A stretch of DNA of 20,000 nucleotides, from contig CM022671.1 of the NCBI GenBank assembly GCA_012295275.1, positions 34,536,683 through 34,556,682 on the forward strand. Direction: 5' to 3'. Positions 9,661-18,960 of this stretch are shown in pieces; position 1 is the first letter of the stretch; every line of letters begins with the position of its first letter. The translations under genes and the position numbers were made by a program. Source of the DNA: Chrysomallon squamiferum. Taxonomy: Eukaryota; Mollusca; Gastropoda; Neomphalida; Peltospiridae. The notes under the pieces are model-generated. The model was not told the DNA's origin. It did no database searches and worked only from the letters and a program-made list of their open reading frames with translations.

Positions 9661-9980
9661 TATGTACAACACATTTACTGGATGACGTAAGACCATGATT
9701 AATGCAATGAAAACCAGATTTCAAACATTGCTGTCTACAATGATGAGTTAAATTCTAATTTTCTTCTTTCCGTATGCGGGATTGCTGGAAATGATAATGA
9801 GATATTATCGTGTTTTACTGTTCCAACCTGCTCTCACATTAAAAAATGCAGTGATTAAGAAAATTAAAAGAATGAAATATATATATATATATTATAATAA
9901 TCATAAAGAAAAAATATCAAAATCAAAACGAAAAAAAAAATTGTGATGTGGAAACCTTTTCGTATTTTCTCTATCACACC
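9661..9980. other. AT-rich spacer
   Basis: Nothing recognised beyond a (TA)n run at about 9879-9893 and an A-rich tract at about 9930-9941. Confidence 0.55.
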
Positions 9981-10122
9981 GTTTTTTTTTTTTTTTTTCT
10001 TTATTATCATTTTCTTCCCTTTTCTTTCTTTCTTTCTTTCTTCTTCTTCTTTTTTTTTTATATATATATTTTTTTGCTGTTTTTTGTTTGTTTGTTTTTT
10101 TTGTTTGTTGTTTTTTGTTGTT
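9981..10122. repeat. T-rich low-complexity tract
   Basis: Poly-T, (CTTT)n at about 10021-10042, (CTT)n, and (TTTG)n at about 10083-10120. Phe-rich frames here are artefacts. Confidence 0.9.
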
Positions 10123-10320
10123 AAATTAATGGTTCGATATTTGACAGCCATTTGCCACAGCTAAGCTCTGATTTCCATCAAGAATTCCCTGAACACGTCA
10201 ATCACTTCTTTTTTTTTTCTTTTAGCTTTTAAAATAAGTCTCTTCGTCAGATAGACTGTTACAGAACAATACGGTTTGTTAAAATGATCACTTAATGCGA
10301 TTTAACGCAATTGCTCTTCA
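10123..10320. other. short unique spacer
   Basis: AT-rich complex sequence with a poly-T tract near 10208; nothing recognised. Confidence 0.5.
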
Positions 10321-10860
10321 TATTTAAAACGTAAAGACAAATCGTACGAATAAAAACGTACGTATTTTATGACTTATTGCGTACTGACGAAAAACCGTGA
10401 TAACGTACAAACGAATTATACTATTCACGTGATTCATTACGTTCGTTCTTAAGATGACTAATCACATCGAAAAAAATATAAATAGTCACGTAATAATAAC
10501 GAATTATTTATGGCTTATCACGTAAAAAACAATATTAAGTGATCTATTACGTAAAAACGAATTACGTACAAATTTTATAAAATGACTTATCACGTACAAA
10601 TATGTGATATGAATAATCACGTAAAATCAGTATTTAGTAATTTATTACGTACTAATGGACTATACAAGTAAATCTGAATATATTTTGTGATTACACTATA
10701 CAGCAGCAGATTTGACTATTTAATAACGTAAATATTTCATAGTATGACCAATCAGGTATAAAAGAAATAACCGTATGGCTTAATCACGTACACATTTTAT
10801 AATATGACTAATCGCATACGAACAATTTGTATGACTAATCATACATACACTGGTAATATC
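10321..10860 (+). repeat. decayed tandem array with TGACTNATCACGTA core
   Basis: Related words recur at least 13 times on the plus strand, for example near 10371, 10456, 10512, 10540, 10583, 10609, 10638, 10713, 10745, 10776, 10805 and 10832. The best consensus is TATGACTNATCACGTA followed by an A/T-rich spacer. Many intervals are 26-32 bp, and others are near 55-56, which suggests a unit of about 28 bp with lost or eroded copies. ACGT occurs far more often than in the rest of the window. Weaker relatives lie at 11144, 11177 and 11212. It is not a simple microsatellite and I know no named family. Confidence 0.7.
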
Positions 10861-11279
10861 AAGAACTGTGCAAAACGACAATGAGTTGTACAGCTATAAT
10901 CAGAGACAAAAATAGCTAATATTACGAGTCCTTTACGAAGAAATGATAAGAAAATTATAAAAAAGATAACAATAGTTATAAGAACTGAAAAAAAAAATCA
11001 TCACGTATAAAACGCAGAAAAGGACAAATCTTGTAATGATTTTTTAAAGAGAGTTTAATCAATTTCAGTTACGTGTGACGACGCAGTACCGATTCGTAAT
11101 ACACAAACGAAATAAACATGGAATCGTGTATTAAATGGTTTTGTGACTAATGCGATGTTATGGATTTTGTTGCTAACGACTCACATCAAATGAACTGAAT
11201 GTTAATAACGCAGCTAATCATGGCGTACTAATGGAACGGACAATAACTCTGTCAAAACGACAGCAGTGAAAGAAAATTC
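10861..11279. other. AT-rich segment with scattered array-like words
   Basis: No gene. Words such as TCATCACGTATAAAACG (near 10998), TGTGACTAATGCGATG (11143) and GCTAATCATGGCGTA (near 11213) suggest the array once extended further right. Confidence 0.4.
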
Positions 11280-11760
11280 TCACACGTTAACAAAACTCTG
11301 ACACAGACACACACACACCTCTGCTGTTATACAAAACCTGTAATAAGCAGCCATAAATATGCATTTGCACGACTCACGATAAGCATGTTGAGACACGCAC
11401 ACTTGATAAGACATGCACACATTCCGAGGTATTAAGCACATGCTCAAACATAAATTATACCACAAACTCACTGATACACCTAAATGTAAAATCACGTAAC
11501 TTTTTAAATACCCCAGACACCTGTACGAAAAAAATCAAACATCCACACAAATATACAATTAAAATTACAACCTTTCAAAACCAAACATGCAATATTACAT
11601 AACAGCATACAACCAGATATACACGCTGAAAATGAAATTATCGCAAAACAGCCAAACACCCACACACACCAACACGTGCAATTATGTATCCACGTTTTAC
11701 CCACACCTACATAAATACACAGATTACATATCACGAAAACCTACACCCATTTAAAAAAAA
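11280..11760. other. A/C-rich, G-poor strand-asymmetric tract
   Basis: The plus strand is rich in A and C with many CACA, ACAT and ACAC words and very few G, most clearly at 11500-11740. It ends in a poly-A tract at 11754-11771. It looks like an old CA/CATA array. Two minus-strand Cys-rich frames (11280-11495 and 11504-11734) follow from the GT-rich complement and have no recognisable domain. Confidence 0.6.
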
Positions 11761-11771
11761 AAAAAAAAAAA

Positions 11772-12180
11772 ACACCATCTAAACTACACAAATGTATGGC
11801 CAGAAAACCAAAAACATATCTTATTGGCGATACGTAACCATATTTCTTAATTTACACTGTAAACAGTAGTAATAAGCACTTCGCGAAAACCATCTTTCCT
11901 GTCCGTTTGAAGAGCGGCCAAAGTTCTTTGACAATTTCGACCGGCACTGTACTGGTTATTACGCATAACGCGTTATGAACTGCGTGAAATTGCAGACTCC
12001 GTCAAGCGTTATGTCCAATAAAGAGGAGAAAGCCTGCGGGTAAACTGTAGTCGATTTACAACTTGTAGCGTCACACTCCGCTGTTTTGTCTCTAATAAAA
12101 TTAATGTGTTTGTCTCACTGGTCAGTGTTTATCGTTTCAAATGTGAGTGGGTGCTTACATAGATACGTTTGTCTGTACAT
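11772..12180. other. unique segment, CpG-containing at 11878-12080
   Basis: Complex sequence with a perfect 14-bp palindrome CATAACGCGTTATG at 11964-11977. A stop-free frame of about 46 codons (11834-11971) lacks an initiator and resembles nothing known. No gene is called. Confidence 0.5.
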
Positions 12181-12181
12181 A

Positions 12182-12310
12182 ACACATACATACATACATA
12201 CATACATACATACATACATACATACATACATACACACACATACATACATACGTACATATAAACATATATAAATACATAGATATATACAAATATAAATACA
12301 TATACATATG
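12182..12310. repeat. (CATA)n microsatellite
   Basis: Twelve or more CATA units (12184-12231), one ACAC interruption, then degenerate CATA/ATATA to about 12310. Confidence 0.95.
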
Positions 12311-13120
12311 TGCTTGTAATAATATGTACGTGCATAAATACACATACATAGATTACTGTATGCATATATAAACACGTAAACATATAATGCATAAATTTTA
12401 TGAGTTCTAAAATAGGTGAACTATATATAGTTTATACGTTAACCAGAAGAGAGAACTCAGTCGCTGCTTTCTCTTTTATATTATCTAAGTTTTTAGAAAA
12501 AATCGAAATTTAAAGCGGTAAATATTTAAGTTTCACTCAAGCATTTATTTATTTATTCAATTCGTTCGTACATTCATTCGTTCAAGGATAAGAAAAAATT
12601 ACGAAAGAAGGATAGAAAGAAATAGAAAGAAAGAATAAAGAGAAACAAATATAAAGGAACCGAAAACCAGATAAAACGAATAGTCGAATAAAAAAAAAAA
12701 AAAAATAGCATACGTGTGTGCACGTGCGTGTATTGTAAAGACATTTCCTCAAATATGAGTATTAATGTGTTATATTTGCGTACGTTTCGGTCTACGAATG
12801 CGTATTAGTGAGAATGGGCGTTTAGACTTTCTGCCGAAGAATCTTAACCTTTAGCAAAAATCTTGGCAATTAAGTATTCCGCGTGCCCTATGGATATCTA
12901 CAGAACCTTTAATCTTGTCAGAAATATTATTTGCAGACTTGATAGGAACATACAAAACAGTGAAAAAAAACCTACGAAATTAATACGATTGCATTCCCAC
13001 TGAATTATTTCTTTACCTTTGAAACAACCCCCCCCATACAAAAAAAAACCCAAAGGAACTCAGAAATCAAGGTGGCAGCACTAGTAATAAATCTGCAATG
13101 AAATATTTTAGTAGCAACAA
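12311..13120. other. AT-rich spacer
   Basis: Contains short (TTTA)/(TTCG) words (12543-12585), a purine-rich GAAAGAAAG stretch (12600-12650) and a poly-A tract (12690-12705). No gene or RNA recognised. Confidence 0.6.
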
Positions 13121-13126
13121 TAAAAA

Positions 13127-13470
13127 AAATAGTAGTAGTGGTACCAGTAGTTTGTAGTAGTAATAATAACAGAAATAGTACAAGTAGTTGTAGTGGTTGC
13201 AGTAGCAGTGGTTGTAGTAGTAGTAATAGTAGTAGTAGCAATAGTATAGTAGTAGTGGATATAGTAGAACTACCTGCGGTAGTTGTAGTGTCAGAAGCAG
13301 TAGTAGTAGTAATAATAGTAGTGGTAGCTGTAGTAATTATAGTAATAGTAATGGTATTAGTAGACGTAGTTGCAGTAACAGTAAATGTTACCAACAAAAG
13401 AGGCTGTTGTAACAGAAGTGATAGTAGTAGTAGTAGTAGTTATAATAATAGAAATAGCTAATGTATAGCA
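13127..13470. repeat. degenerate (AGT)n trinucleotide array
   Basis: About 340 bp of AGT/GTA triplets with frequent single-base changes, split by a short unrelated patch near 13385-13415. Ser/Asn-rich and Val-rich frames on the plus strand and Thr/Leu-rich frames on the minus strand are artefacts of the triplet phase. Confidence 0.93.
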
Positions 13471-13517
13471 GTAGTTGTTGTAGTAGTACCAGTAGTGATT
13501 TCATAATAGCAGCAACA

Positions 13518-13520
13518 AAA

Positions 13521-13574
<54 letters not shown>
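13518..13574. repeat. (AAT)n microsatellite
   Basis: About 18 AAT triplets, then three ATATGAAT-type words. Confidence 0.96.
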
Positions 13575-13922
13575 TATGAATATATGAATATATGAAACAC
13601 CGTGAAATACCGTAAAATCACAAACAAAAAAAAGTTTCAAAACACAACGACGACCAAGCCTTACCACGACGACATCCAACGTCAAATCCTCGGGAACGAC
13701 AATATGGTCAACGGTAAAACCACGGCATAGCTTCCTATTTTTCTTCCATAATTTCCTCCGCATAGACATTCCAAAAAACCCAACAACAACAACAAGAAGC
13801 CAAGAAAGCAAAATTTCAAATAAATCTGTTACCGAAGACTGCGTGCGAACAGTGAACTCGGTACATCCCTGCCAAAGACGTCGTCCTGGTTGTAACGAAG
13901 ACACATTACAGAGGTAAAACAT
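13575..13922 (-). CDS. unrecognised open frame in unique sequence
   Basis: A minus-strand frame starting at 13922 stays open for about 115 codons through mostly non-repetitive sequence, then runs into the (AAT)n array, where it becomes poly-Tyr before stopping. This is the longest largely non-microsatellite frame in the window. The product has a hydrophobic segment near residues 36-52 (EILLSWLLVVVVGFFG) followed by a basic stretch (MRRKLWKKNRK). VVVVG is encoded by a GTT run, so part of the hydrophobicity is microsatellite-derived. The ATG context is poor (T at -3), and I recognise no domain. It may be a chance frame or part of a decayed exon. Confidence 0.12.
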
Positions 13923-14090
13923 AACAAGAACTTAGGTAGAACATAATACATCTGGCACACGCCTGTCAACAGTTACAAAACTTCCCGGCACGATTATAAA
14001 CTCCAGGTTTAACTTACACGCGCGTGTATTTTATATTAAAATATTTTTGAAATATATATATAAATATATAAATTTTTTTTTGTTTTAGAG
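13923..14090. other. short unique spacer
   Basis: Complex sequence ending in a (TA)-rich and poly-T tract (14055-14080); nothing recognised. Confidence 0.45.
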
Positions 14091-14345
14091 GGGGCCTCGT
14101 TCCTGTACTCCTGCACGTGGACGTGCGCATCCAAAACGCGCGGAATAATCCGATTGGTATTAAGCCGCACGCTTTCTCTTTTTATGTTTTTCAGTCGAAC
14201 GTAGATTGGAGAGTTACACGTTAGATGGCGCTCCCAGTATTGATCAGTTTGCAGTGGGTGAAAACTCGGTAGTGGAGATTTCCAGATCGCTAGTAGAGAC
14301 CACTGCGGGCTACTGGCGATGTTAGTACAAGAGAGAGAGAGAGAC
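14091..14345 (+). other. CpG-containing block with acceptor-like site and short open frame
   Basis: A GC-richer, repeat-free block. CTTTTTATGTTTTTCAG (to about 14193) is a good pyrimidine-rich splice-acceptor candidate. Following it, one plus-strand frame stays open for 42 codons (ERRLESYTLDGAPSIDQF..., about 14196-14321) to a stop. It could be a terminal coding exon, but no family is recognised and the frame is short. A purine GA run follows (14331-14343). Confidence 0.18.
14217..14235 (+). promoter_or_regulatory. CTCF-like motif
   Basis: TTAGATGGCGCTC closely matches the core of the animal CTCF site (CTAGATGGCGCT-type). It is one base off at the 5' side and sits in a CpG-containing block. 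A match this short can occur by chance; it also occurs inside some repeats. Confidence 0.3.
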
Positions 14346-14710
14346 ACAGGGTGTTAGTGACCACGGGGGATGTGGGATTGTGAAGGAAGATGAAACAGGG
14401 ACGTGGAGAGAATGGTAAAACAGATTTAAGACCAAAAAAAACAACAACTTTAAAATCTATTAATAATATTAATGTTAGTGGTAATCCGGTTTGGAAGATG
14501 GAAATAGGACAGAAGCAGAACTGGAAAATAAGTTAAATAAAAGAAAATAAGGATAGAACAGGGAAAGGAAGATTAAAAACCTGAACGAAGTTAAATAACT
14601 ATGAAGAGACGTGTGGGCTATATAAAAAATTTTAACGATGTCTGAGTCGAAAGGAGAAATGGTGGAATGGGTTGAAACTGGTCTGAGAAAACACGTCATA
14701 CTCCTCGACA
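14346..14710. other. purine-rich AT spacer
   Basis: Plus strand A/G-rich. The minus-strand frame 14475-14711 is Ser/Phe/Leu-rich because of that bias and has no domain. Confidence 0.5.
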
Positions 14711-14717
14711 AAACAAA

Positions 14718-14850
14718 AATAAAAAAAAAAAAAAAAAAAAAATTAAAAAATTAAATTAAAAAATTAAATAATTAAAATAAAATAAAAACAAAAAGTAAAT
14801 TAAAAAATTAAATAATTAAAATAAAATAATAACAAAAAGTAAATTAAAAA
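14718..14850. repeat. A-rich tract with 44-bp tandem duplication
   Basis: A poly-A run (14718-14741) precedes two copies of a 44-bp unit. Copies start at about 14761 and 14805; each contains ATTAAATAATTAAAAT and ends ACAAAAAGTAAA. Confidence 0.8.
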
Positions 14851-14958
14851 TAATGATAAATAATAACAACAACAACAATAATAATAATACTGATAATAAT
14901 ATCATTAAGAATAAGAAGACGACGAAGGAAAAGAAGAATTAAAAGTCAAGGTAATTAA
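14851..14958. other. (AAC)/(AAT)/(GAA) low-complexity sequence
   Basis: Decayed trinucleotide runs, including AACAACAACAAT and GAAGACGACGAAGG. Confidence 0.6.
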
Positions 14959-14986
14959 TGTGTGTGTGTCTCTCTTTCTGTGAGTG

Positions 14987-15044
<58 letters not shown>
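14959..15044. repeat. compound (TG)n(TC)n(TG)n microsatellite
   Basis: TG repeats, a TC stretch (about 14989-15006) and a second TG stretch (15007-15042). Confidence 0.95.
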
Positions 15045-15046
<2 letters not shown>

Positions 15047-15345
15047 AGTGTGGGTGAATCAGACTCTTGGAAGACATTATGAGGCTAAAATAAGAAGGAA
15101 AACCGAAGTGGAGCGAAGCAGAATGGAGAAAATACATTAAAACGAGCAGATGTAGTTTACTGCGAGATTTTCTGCGGTTTATAAACATTAGATTTCACGT
15201 CTAGTGTTGCGCAGGTGGATGGGATAAAAGGATAAGAAGGAAAAACACGTATAAATGAACAGTTGCAATTTACTGTTATTAATTAGCTCTGTGTGTATCG
15301 CGGATAATACAGGTGTTTGGCCTCAAAGTTCATAATCTGAAGATG
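15045..15345. other. unique spacer
   Basis: No gene recognised. This is the left flank of the 25-bp minisatellite. Confidence 0.5.
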
Positions 15346-15349
15346 CGCA

Positions 15350-15574
15350 GTGGTAAACGTCTGAATGAGTAAGAGTGGTAAAAGTCTGAATGAGTAAGAG
15401 TGGTAAAAGTCTGAATGAGTAAGAGTGGTAAAAGTCTGAATGAGTAAGAGTGGTAAAAGTCTGAATGAGTAAGAGTGGTAAAAGTCTGAATGAGTAAGAG
15501 TGGTAAAAGTCTGAATGAGTAAGAGTGGTAAAAGTCTGAATGAGTAAGAGTGGTAAAAGTCTGAATGAGTAAGA
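15350..15574. repeat. 25-bp minisatellite, nine copies
   Basis: The word CTGAATGAGTAAGAGTGGTA starts at 15361 and repeats every 25 bp (15386, 15411, 15436, 15461, 15486, 15511, 15536; the ninth, at 15561, is partial). Copies are identical apart from the edges (TAAACG in the first, AAGAACA after the last). The unit has no stop in any minus-strand frame and 25 is not a multiple of 3, so a minus-strand frame (15283-15696) runs straight through as a 25-residue super-repeat. That openness is automatic and not evidence of coding. Confidence 0.97.
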
Positions 15575-15602
15575 ACATTACAATGACTGTAAAGAACATT
15601 AC
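15570..15602. repeat. short direct repeat at the minisatellite edge
   Basis: AAGAACATTAC occurs at 15571 and again at 15592, just outside the last minisatellite copy. Confidence 0.7.
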
Positions 15603-15662
15603 CTTCTGCATGAACTTTAATGTAAGAGTGTTGTTTGTAAAATGGTACAGAAAATGTTCCTA

Positions 15663-15732
15663 TTAAATCAGTTGGTAGAAATTCGGGGATCCTCAAAGCG
15701 GGGACCTGAGTTGAAATCCTATTGGCGGAGCA
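15663..15732 (+). mobile_element. tRNA-like sequence (SINE head or tRNA pseudogene)
   Basis: TTAAATCAGTTGGTAGAAAT (15663-15682) resembles a tRNA A box (compare TAGCTCAGTTGGTAGAGCA). CTGAGTTGAAATCCTATTGG (15706-15725) resembles the T arm and start of the acceptor (compare GAGTTCGAATCCCATTGG). Spacing of about 45 bases and the intervening CAAAGCGGGGAC fit a tRNA. G-to-A and C-to-A changes break both boxes, and the acceptor stem does not close, so it is not functional. Confidence 0.5.
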
Positions 15733-15998
15733 ATATTTGAGTAATTGAGAATTTCAAAGTGAACTGAAGCTCTTGTTAGTTTAAGACGCATTTTCACTCA
15801 TCTTTATAGCAGACACATTAATTACAAGTCCTTATTGCTTCAGATACTAATTTTATCATTACTTCTTGATTCACCACTTCGACAACAAAATGTCCATGTG
15901 TAGTCTGTGTCCATACTTGCACATTCCTGCCCACAGTTTCCTTGCCCAGCCTCGCAGACGAAACCGCAGAGCGAAGTGTCATGTAACTTGACAATTTA
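15733..15998. other. unique spacer beside the fold-back element
   Basis: A 64-codon minus-strand frame (15818-16012) ends here. Its product (KLSSYMTLRSAVSSARL...) matches nothing I recognise, and its start lies at the edge of the fold-back element. It might be internal sequence of a longer transposon, but that is unsupported. Confidence 0.35.
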
Positions 15999-16000
15999 AC

Positions 16001-16655
16001 TTGAAGCAGCATTCACACTACGCGATTTGAAGAACCGTCTCAGAGATTTCTTATTTTAACATCGCCTACGTCGTAATGACATTAAGAGATACTCTCGTTG
16101 CGTGAAATCGTAATATTATTAAGTGGCATTCTCACCAAACGACTCGTTGGTCGTATAAGGATTCATTTGTACTGTTAAAATACCTAAATCGGAACAACAT
16201 TAGTCTAAAGTGGCATTCACACTAAGCAATTTGGTTAACTGATTTGTATGTAACATAATTATAACTGAATGTTCCGGTGATGTCACCTAGATATTAATGA
16301 AATCATTAAAATAACAGAGAAGAGATCAGATACTACTACTACTACTTACTACTACTACTTCTACTCTTACTACTACTACTACTACTACTACTATATATTT
16401 ATTTTATTTTATTTTATTTTTTGAAAATATCAGTTTTACAAATTGCTTAGTGTAAATGCAGCTTTGGTAAAAACCTATAATTATCATAATTATAATTGCT
16501 ATGCCACAAATCGTTTGCGTGAATGCAGCTTTAGCCTCATAATACAAATTGTTACACAAACTGCACAATAAAAATGCGCCTTCGTAGATGCTTTGAGTTT
16601 GTGAATAAATAAAAAAATCGTTACTACAAATCGCGTAGTGAGAACTTGGCTTTAC
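16001..16655. mobile_element. fold-back element with mirror-ordered repeats (MITE-like)
   Basis: A motif near GGCATTCACACTAAGCAATTTG occurs three times on the plus strand (16009, 16125, 16212) and three times inverted (16439, 16507, 16627). The order is mirrored. The outer pair share CACTACGCGATTTG exactly; the inner pair share ACACTAAGCAATTTG exactly; the middle pair share TCAC.CAAACGA. Similarity continues inward past the motif (AACTGAT in the inner pair, AG.A.CG and TTATTT in the outer pair), so the arms are real inverted repeats of about 240-250 bp. The loop holds (CTA)n and (TTTTA)n. This fits a MITE or fold-back transposon. No clear target-site duplication or transposase was seen. Family unknown. 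Confidence 0.75.
16330..16420. repeat. (CTA)n and (TTTTA)n in the fold-back loop
   Basis: CTA triplets at 16332-16393 with two slips, then TTTTA pentamers at 16398-16420. They sit between the two arms of the fold-back element. Confidence 0.93.
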
Positions 16656-16905
16656 AGACCCGCCCACTACACGTGGCCTGCGGTGTTACTTAATGTAATG
16701 AACAAAGCGAAAGAGAAAAACGTGTGTATCCTCGAGACAGGTTTCTAATTGAGAAATAATCCCCTGAACAAAGTGTGATAAGAAAACTGACACATGGTGC
16801 AAGCACATTTGTTATGGGTCATGTCTTTCACACGGTTTAGAACGCGGAAAAAAAAAATTATAATGGTTCTGAGGGGGGTAACTTTTTTTTCTTTATTTTT
16901 GTTAT
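16656..16905. other. unique spacer
   Basis: No gene recognised. A T-rich tract begins near 16883. Confidence 0.5.
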
Positions 16906-16908
16906 TAG

Positions 16909-16936
16909 TACTATTATTATTATTATTATTATTATT

Positions 16937-16969
<33 letters not shown>

Positions 16970-16985
16970 ATTATTATTATTATAT
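16909..16985. repeat. (TTA)n(TTG)n(TTA)n microsatellite
   Basis: TTA triplets, about ten TTG/GTT triplets (16938-16968), then TTA again. The plus-strand poly-Leu frame is an artefact. Confidence 0.95.
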
Positions 16986-17590
16986 ATTTTTTCAAGCTGT
17001 GCTTGTTTTGTTTTGTTTAATTAAACTAAACAAACAAAAATCTATTAAATGTGATGATGACATTTTTTTTTTTTTTTTTTTTTTTGCTGACAGAAAATCG
17101 ATGAATATTGAACGACATTTTAACATATTTTAATATTAAACCGTCATTAGCTGAGAAACAATTTTGCATAATGAGAATAACAAACAGAACCATTAACGAA
17201 ATTTAATGAGGTATCGATCAGCAACAAGGGATCAGTTATAAAGACCTTCTCATAGACAGAAGAATACGAGAAAAAATGGGTAGAATAGAAAAGTAGAAGA
17301 ACTAGATCGGCAGGTAAACAAGTAAGAAGAAAAAAAAATCGACGAAAAAAAAGAAAGATCAAGCGAAAGAAAAACTAGAAAGAATGAAACAGTTTCAATG
17401 GCATGTTTTATTTTCATGTATATTTGTTGTGGTGATCACAAATAATCTACACAGATTTTGTTTTAAAAACAAAAAACTGAATAGAAATTAATGGAAGCTG
17501 CCATTTTTCGTTATTTTTGTTTACCGTGATAGATAAAACAACTTTGCAACGATTTATTTACACACTTACAGGTTTTCTGTGATAGACAGA
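16986..17590. other. AT-rich spacer
   Basis: Contains a poly-T tract (17064-17085) and purine-rich AGAAGAAAAA sequence (17270-17380). No gene recognised. Confidence 0.55.
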
Positions 17591-17619
17591 AACTGTTAAA
17601 GCAATATTCCAGAAACAAA

Positions 17620-17810
17620 GGTAAAGAGAAAAGCAAAAAAAAAAAAAAAAAATGAAAGAACAAAACAAAGAATGAAACAAAGAACGAAAGAAAGAATGAA
17701 AGAAAGAAAGAAAAAATAAACAAAAACTCTAATTTAAAAAAAAAATAAAAAAATTGTTAACGGAAAATAAAAAGAAAGAAGGAAAGATAAAAAAAAAAAA
17801 AAATGATGAA
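17620..17810. repeat. A-rich tract with GAAA/GAAT tetranucleotides
   Basis: Poly-A runs (17636-17651, about 17790-17803) separated by GAAAGAAT and GAAAGAAA words. The minus-strand Phe/Ser frame is an artefact. Confidence 0.85.
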
Positions 17811-18140
17811 AAGATGAAAGCATTAAATATTTCTTTCCGTAATATTCGTGTCAGATCATTAAATAATAAATAACAATTAATACCGACACACAAGAAAATT
17901 TAAACAGATCGTCAGTAATATATCACAATTTGGTCGCAATCTTCAAAGATTTATAAAGGCATCATAACTTTATGACGTTTTATTGTGTAATATAAAGTCG
18001 CATTAGACGCAGATGAAGGACTGAGTCGATCAGTCTGTTCTCTGTCATTACCACAGAAATCAAAATTGTTTTCATTGAATTTAACTCAGCTATGTGTACA
18101 CGATGTGTTGTTTTGCACCCACGTTTTTTTGCTGCTACGT
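17811..18140. other. unique AT-rich spacer
   Basis: No gene or RNA recognised. Confidence 0.55.
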
Positions 18141-18173
<33 letters not shown>

Positions 18174-18176
18174 TAA
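18141..18176. repeat. poly-A plus (TA)n
   Basis: About 17 A followed by about nine TA dinucleotides. Confidence 0.9.
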
Positions 18177-18960
18177 AATGTATCCTCCCGTGCATGCATA
18201 TTTTTTTAATTATTTGATTATTATTATTTTTATTTATTTATTGTTTATGCGATATAGAATAATTCTGTGTAGTAAAATAAAATAAAAAATTGTTGTTTTG
18301 TTTGTTATAATGAAAATCCGATAACTTTCGTATCGTGCTTTCTTTTCGTTTTCTTTTTCTTTCTTTCTTTCTTTCTTTTATCAGGAAAATTCCAAATGAT
18401 CTGAGTCGTAAATATTTCACATCTTCGGTTTCAAAAGTGACAAATAATAGAAGTTTGCGGAGGCAGCAGGAATATCAAATCACGTTAATATTCTGTTTGA
18501 CTTTTGTACAATCACTGAAATCTTGAAACAGATATGTTTGTTAATAAATAATTTAATTTTATCGTCTTTGGTCTCATAAAAAAAAGAACAAATGCCGATT
18601 AGTTCTAATCAATAAAGAAACATCAGAATTGTCTCTTCACTGATTTGTTGTTGTTGTTGTTGAAAAACAGAGATAAGAAAAACACGGAGAAGATAAGTCA
18701 TCATTTTGTTATTCGAAACATTATACAAATAAATAACGGTTAAAATTAATAACTAATCCAAAAAAATCCCCCTAAACATAAAAAACAAACAAAAAAAAAT
18801 AAATAAATAAATAAAAAACCCACAAAAAAACAACAACATACAAAAATAAAAAATAAAACATGATAGAAATGAATAATGTCAGAACTTGAATTCCAGAATT
18901 AACAATTCATTAAAAATATTAAAATACAGTTATCAGATGAGATGAATCCATACACCTCTT
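18177..18960. other. AT-rich spacer with minor repeats
   Basis: Short (TTTC)n (18352-18378), (TTG)n (18645-18661) and (AAAT)n (18798-18815) runs. No gene recognised. Confidence 0.55.

Noticed and set aside
11280-11734. Two Cys-rich secreted-peptide-like frames on the minus strand
   Set aside because: Cys, Val and Met richness follows from the GT-rich complement of an A/C-rich tract. There is no signal-peptide cleavage pattern or regular cysteine framework that stands out from this bias.
11834-11974. Stop-free stretch of about 46 codons on the plus strand
   Set aside because: No start codon, no recognisable product and no convincing splice sites at its edges.
13005-13461. Thr/Leu-rich and Ser/Asn-rich frames of 100-130 codons
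   Set aside because: They are phase translations of the decayed (AGT)n array.
15350-15574. CRISPR array
   Set aside because: The 25-bp units are head-to-tail with no spacers. It is a minisatellite in a eukaryotic setting.
15663-15732. Functional tRNA gene
   Set aside because: Both internal promoter boxes carry changes and the acceptor stem does not pair. It is a SINE head or pseudogene.
16404-16667. 87-codon minus-strand frame
   Set aside because: It lies almost wholly within the right arm of the fold-back element and has no recognisable domain.
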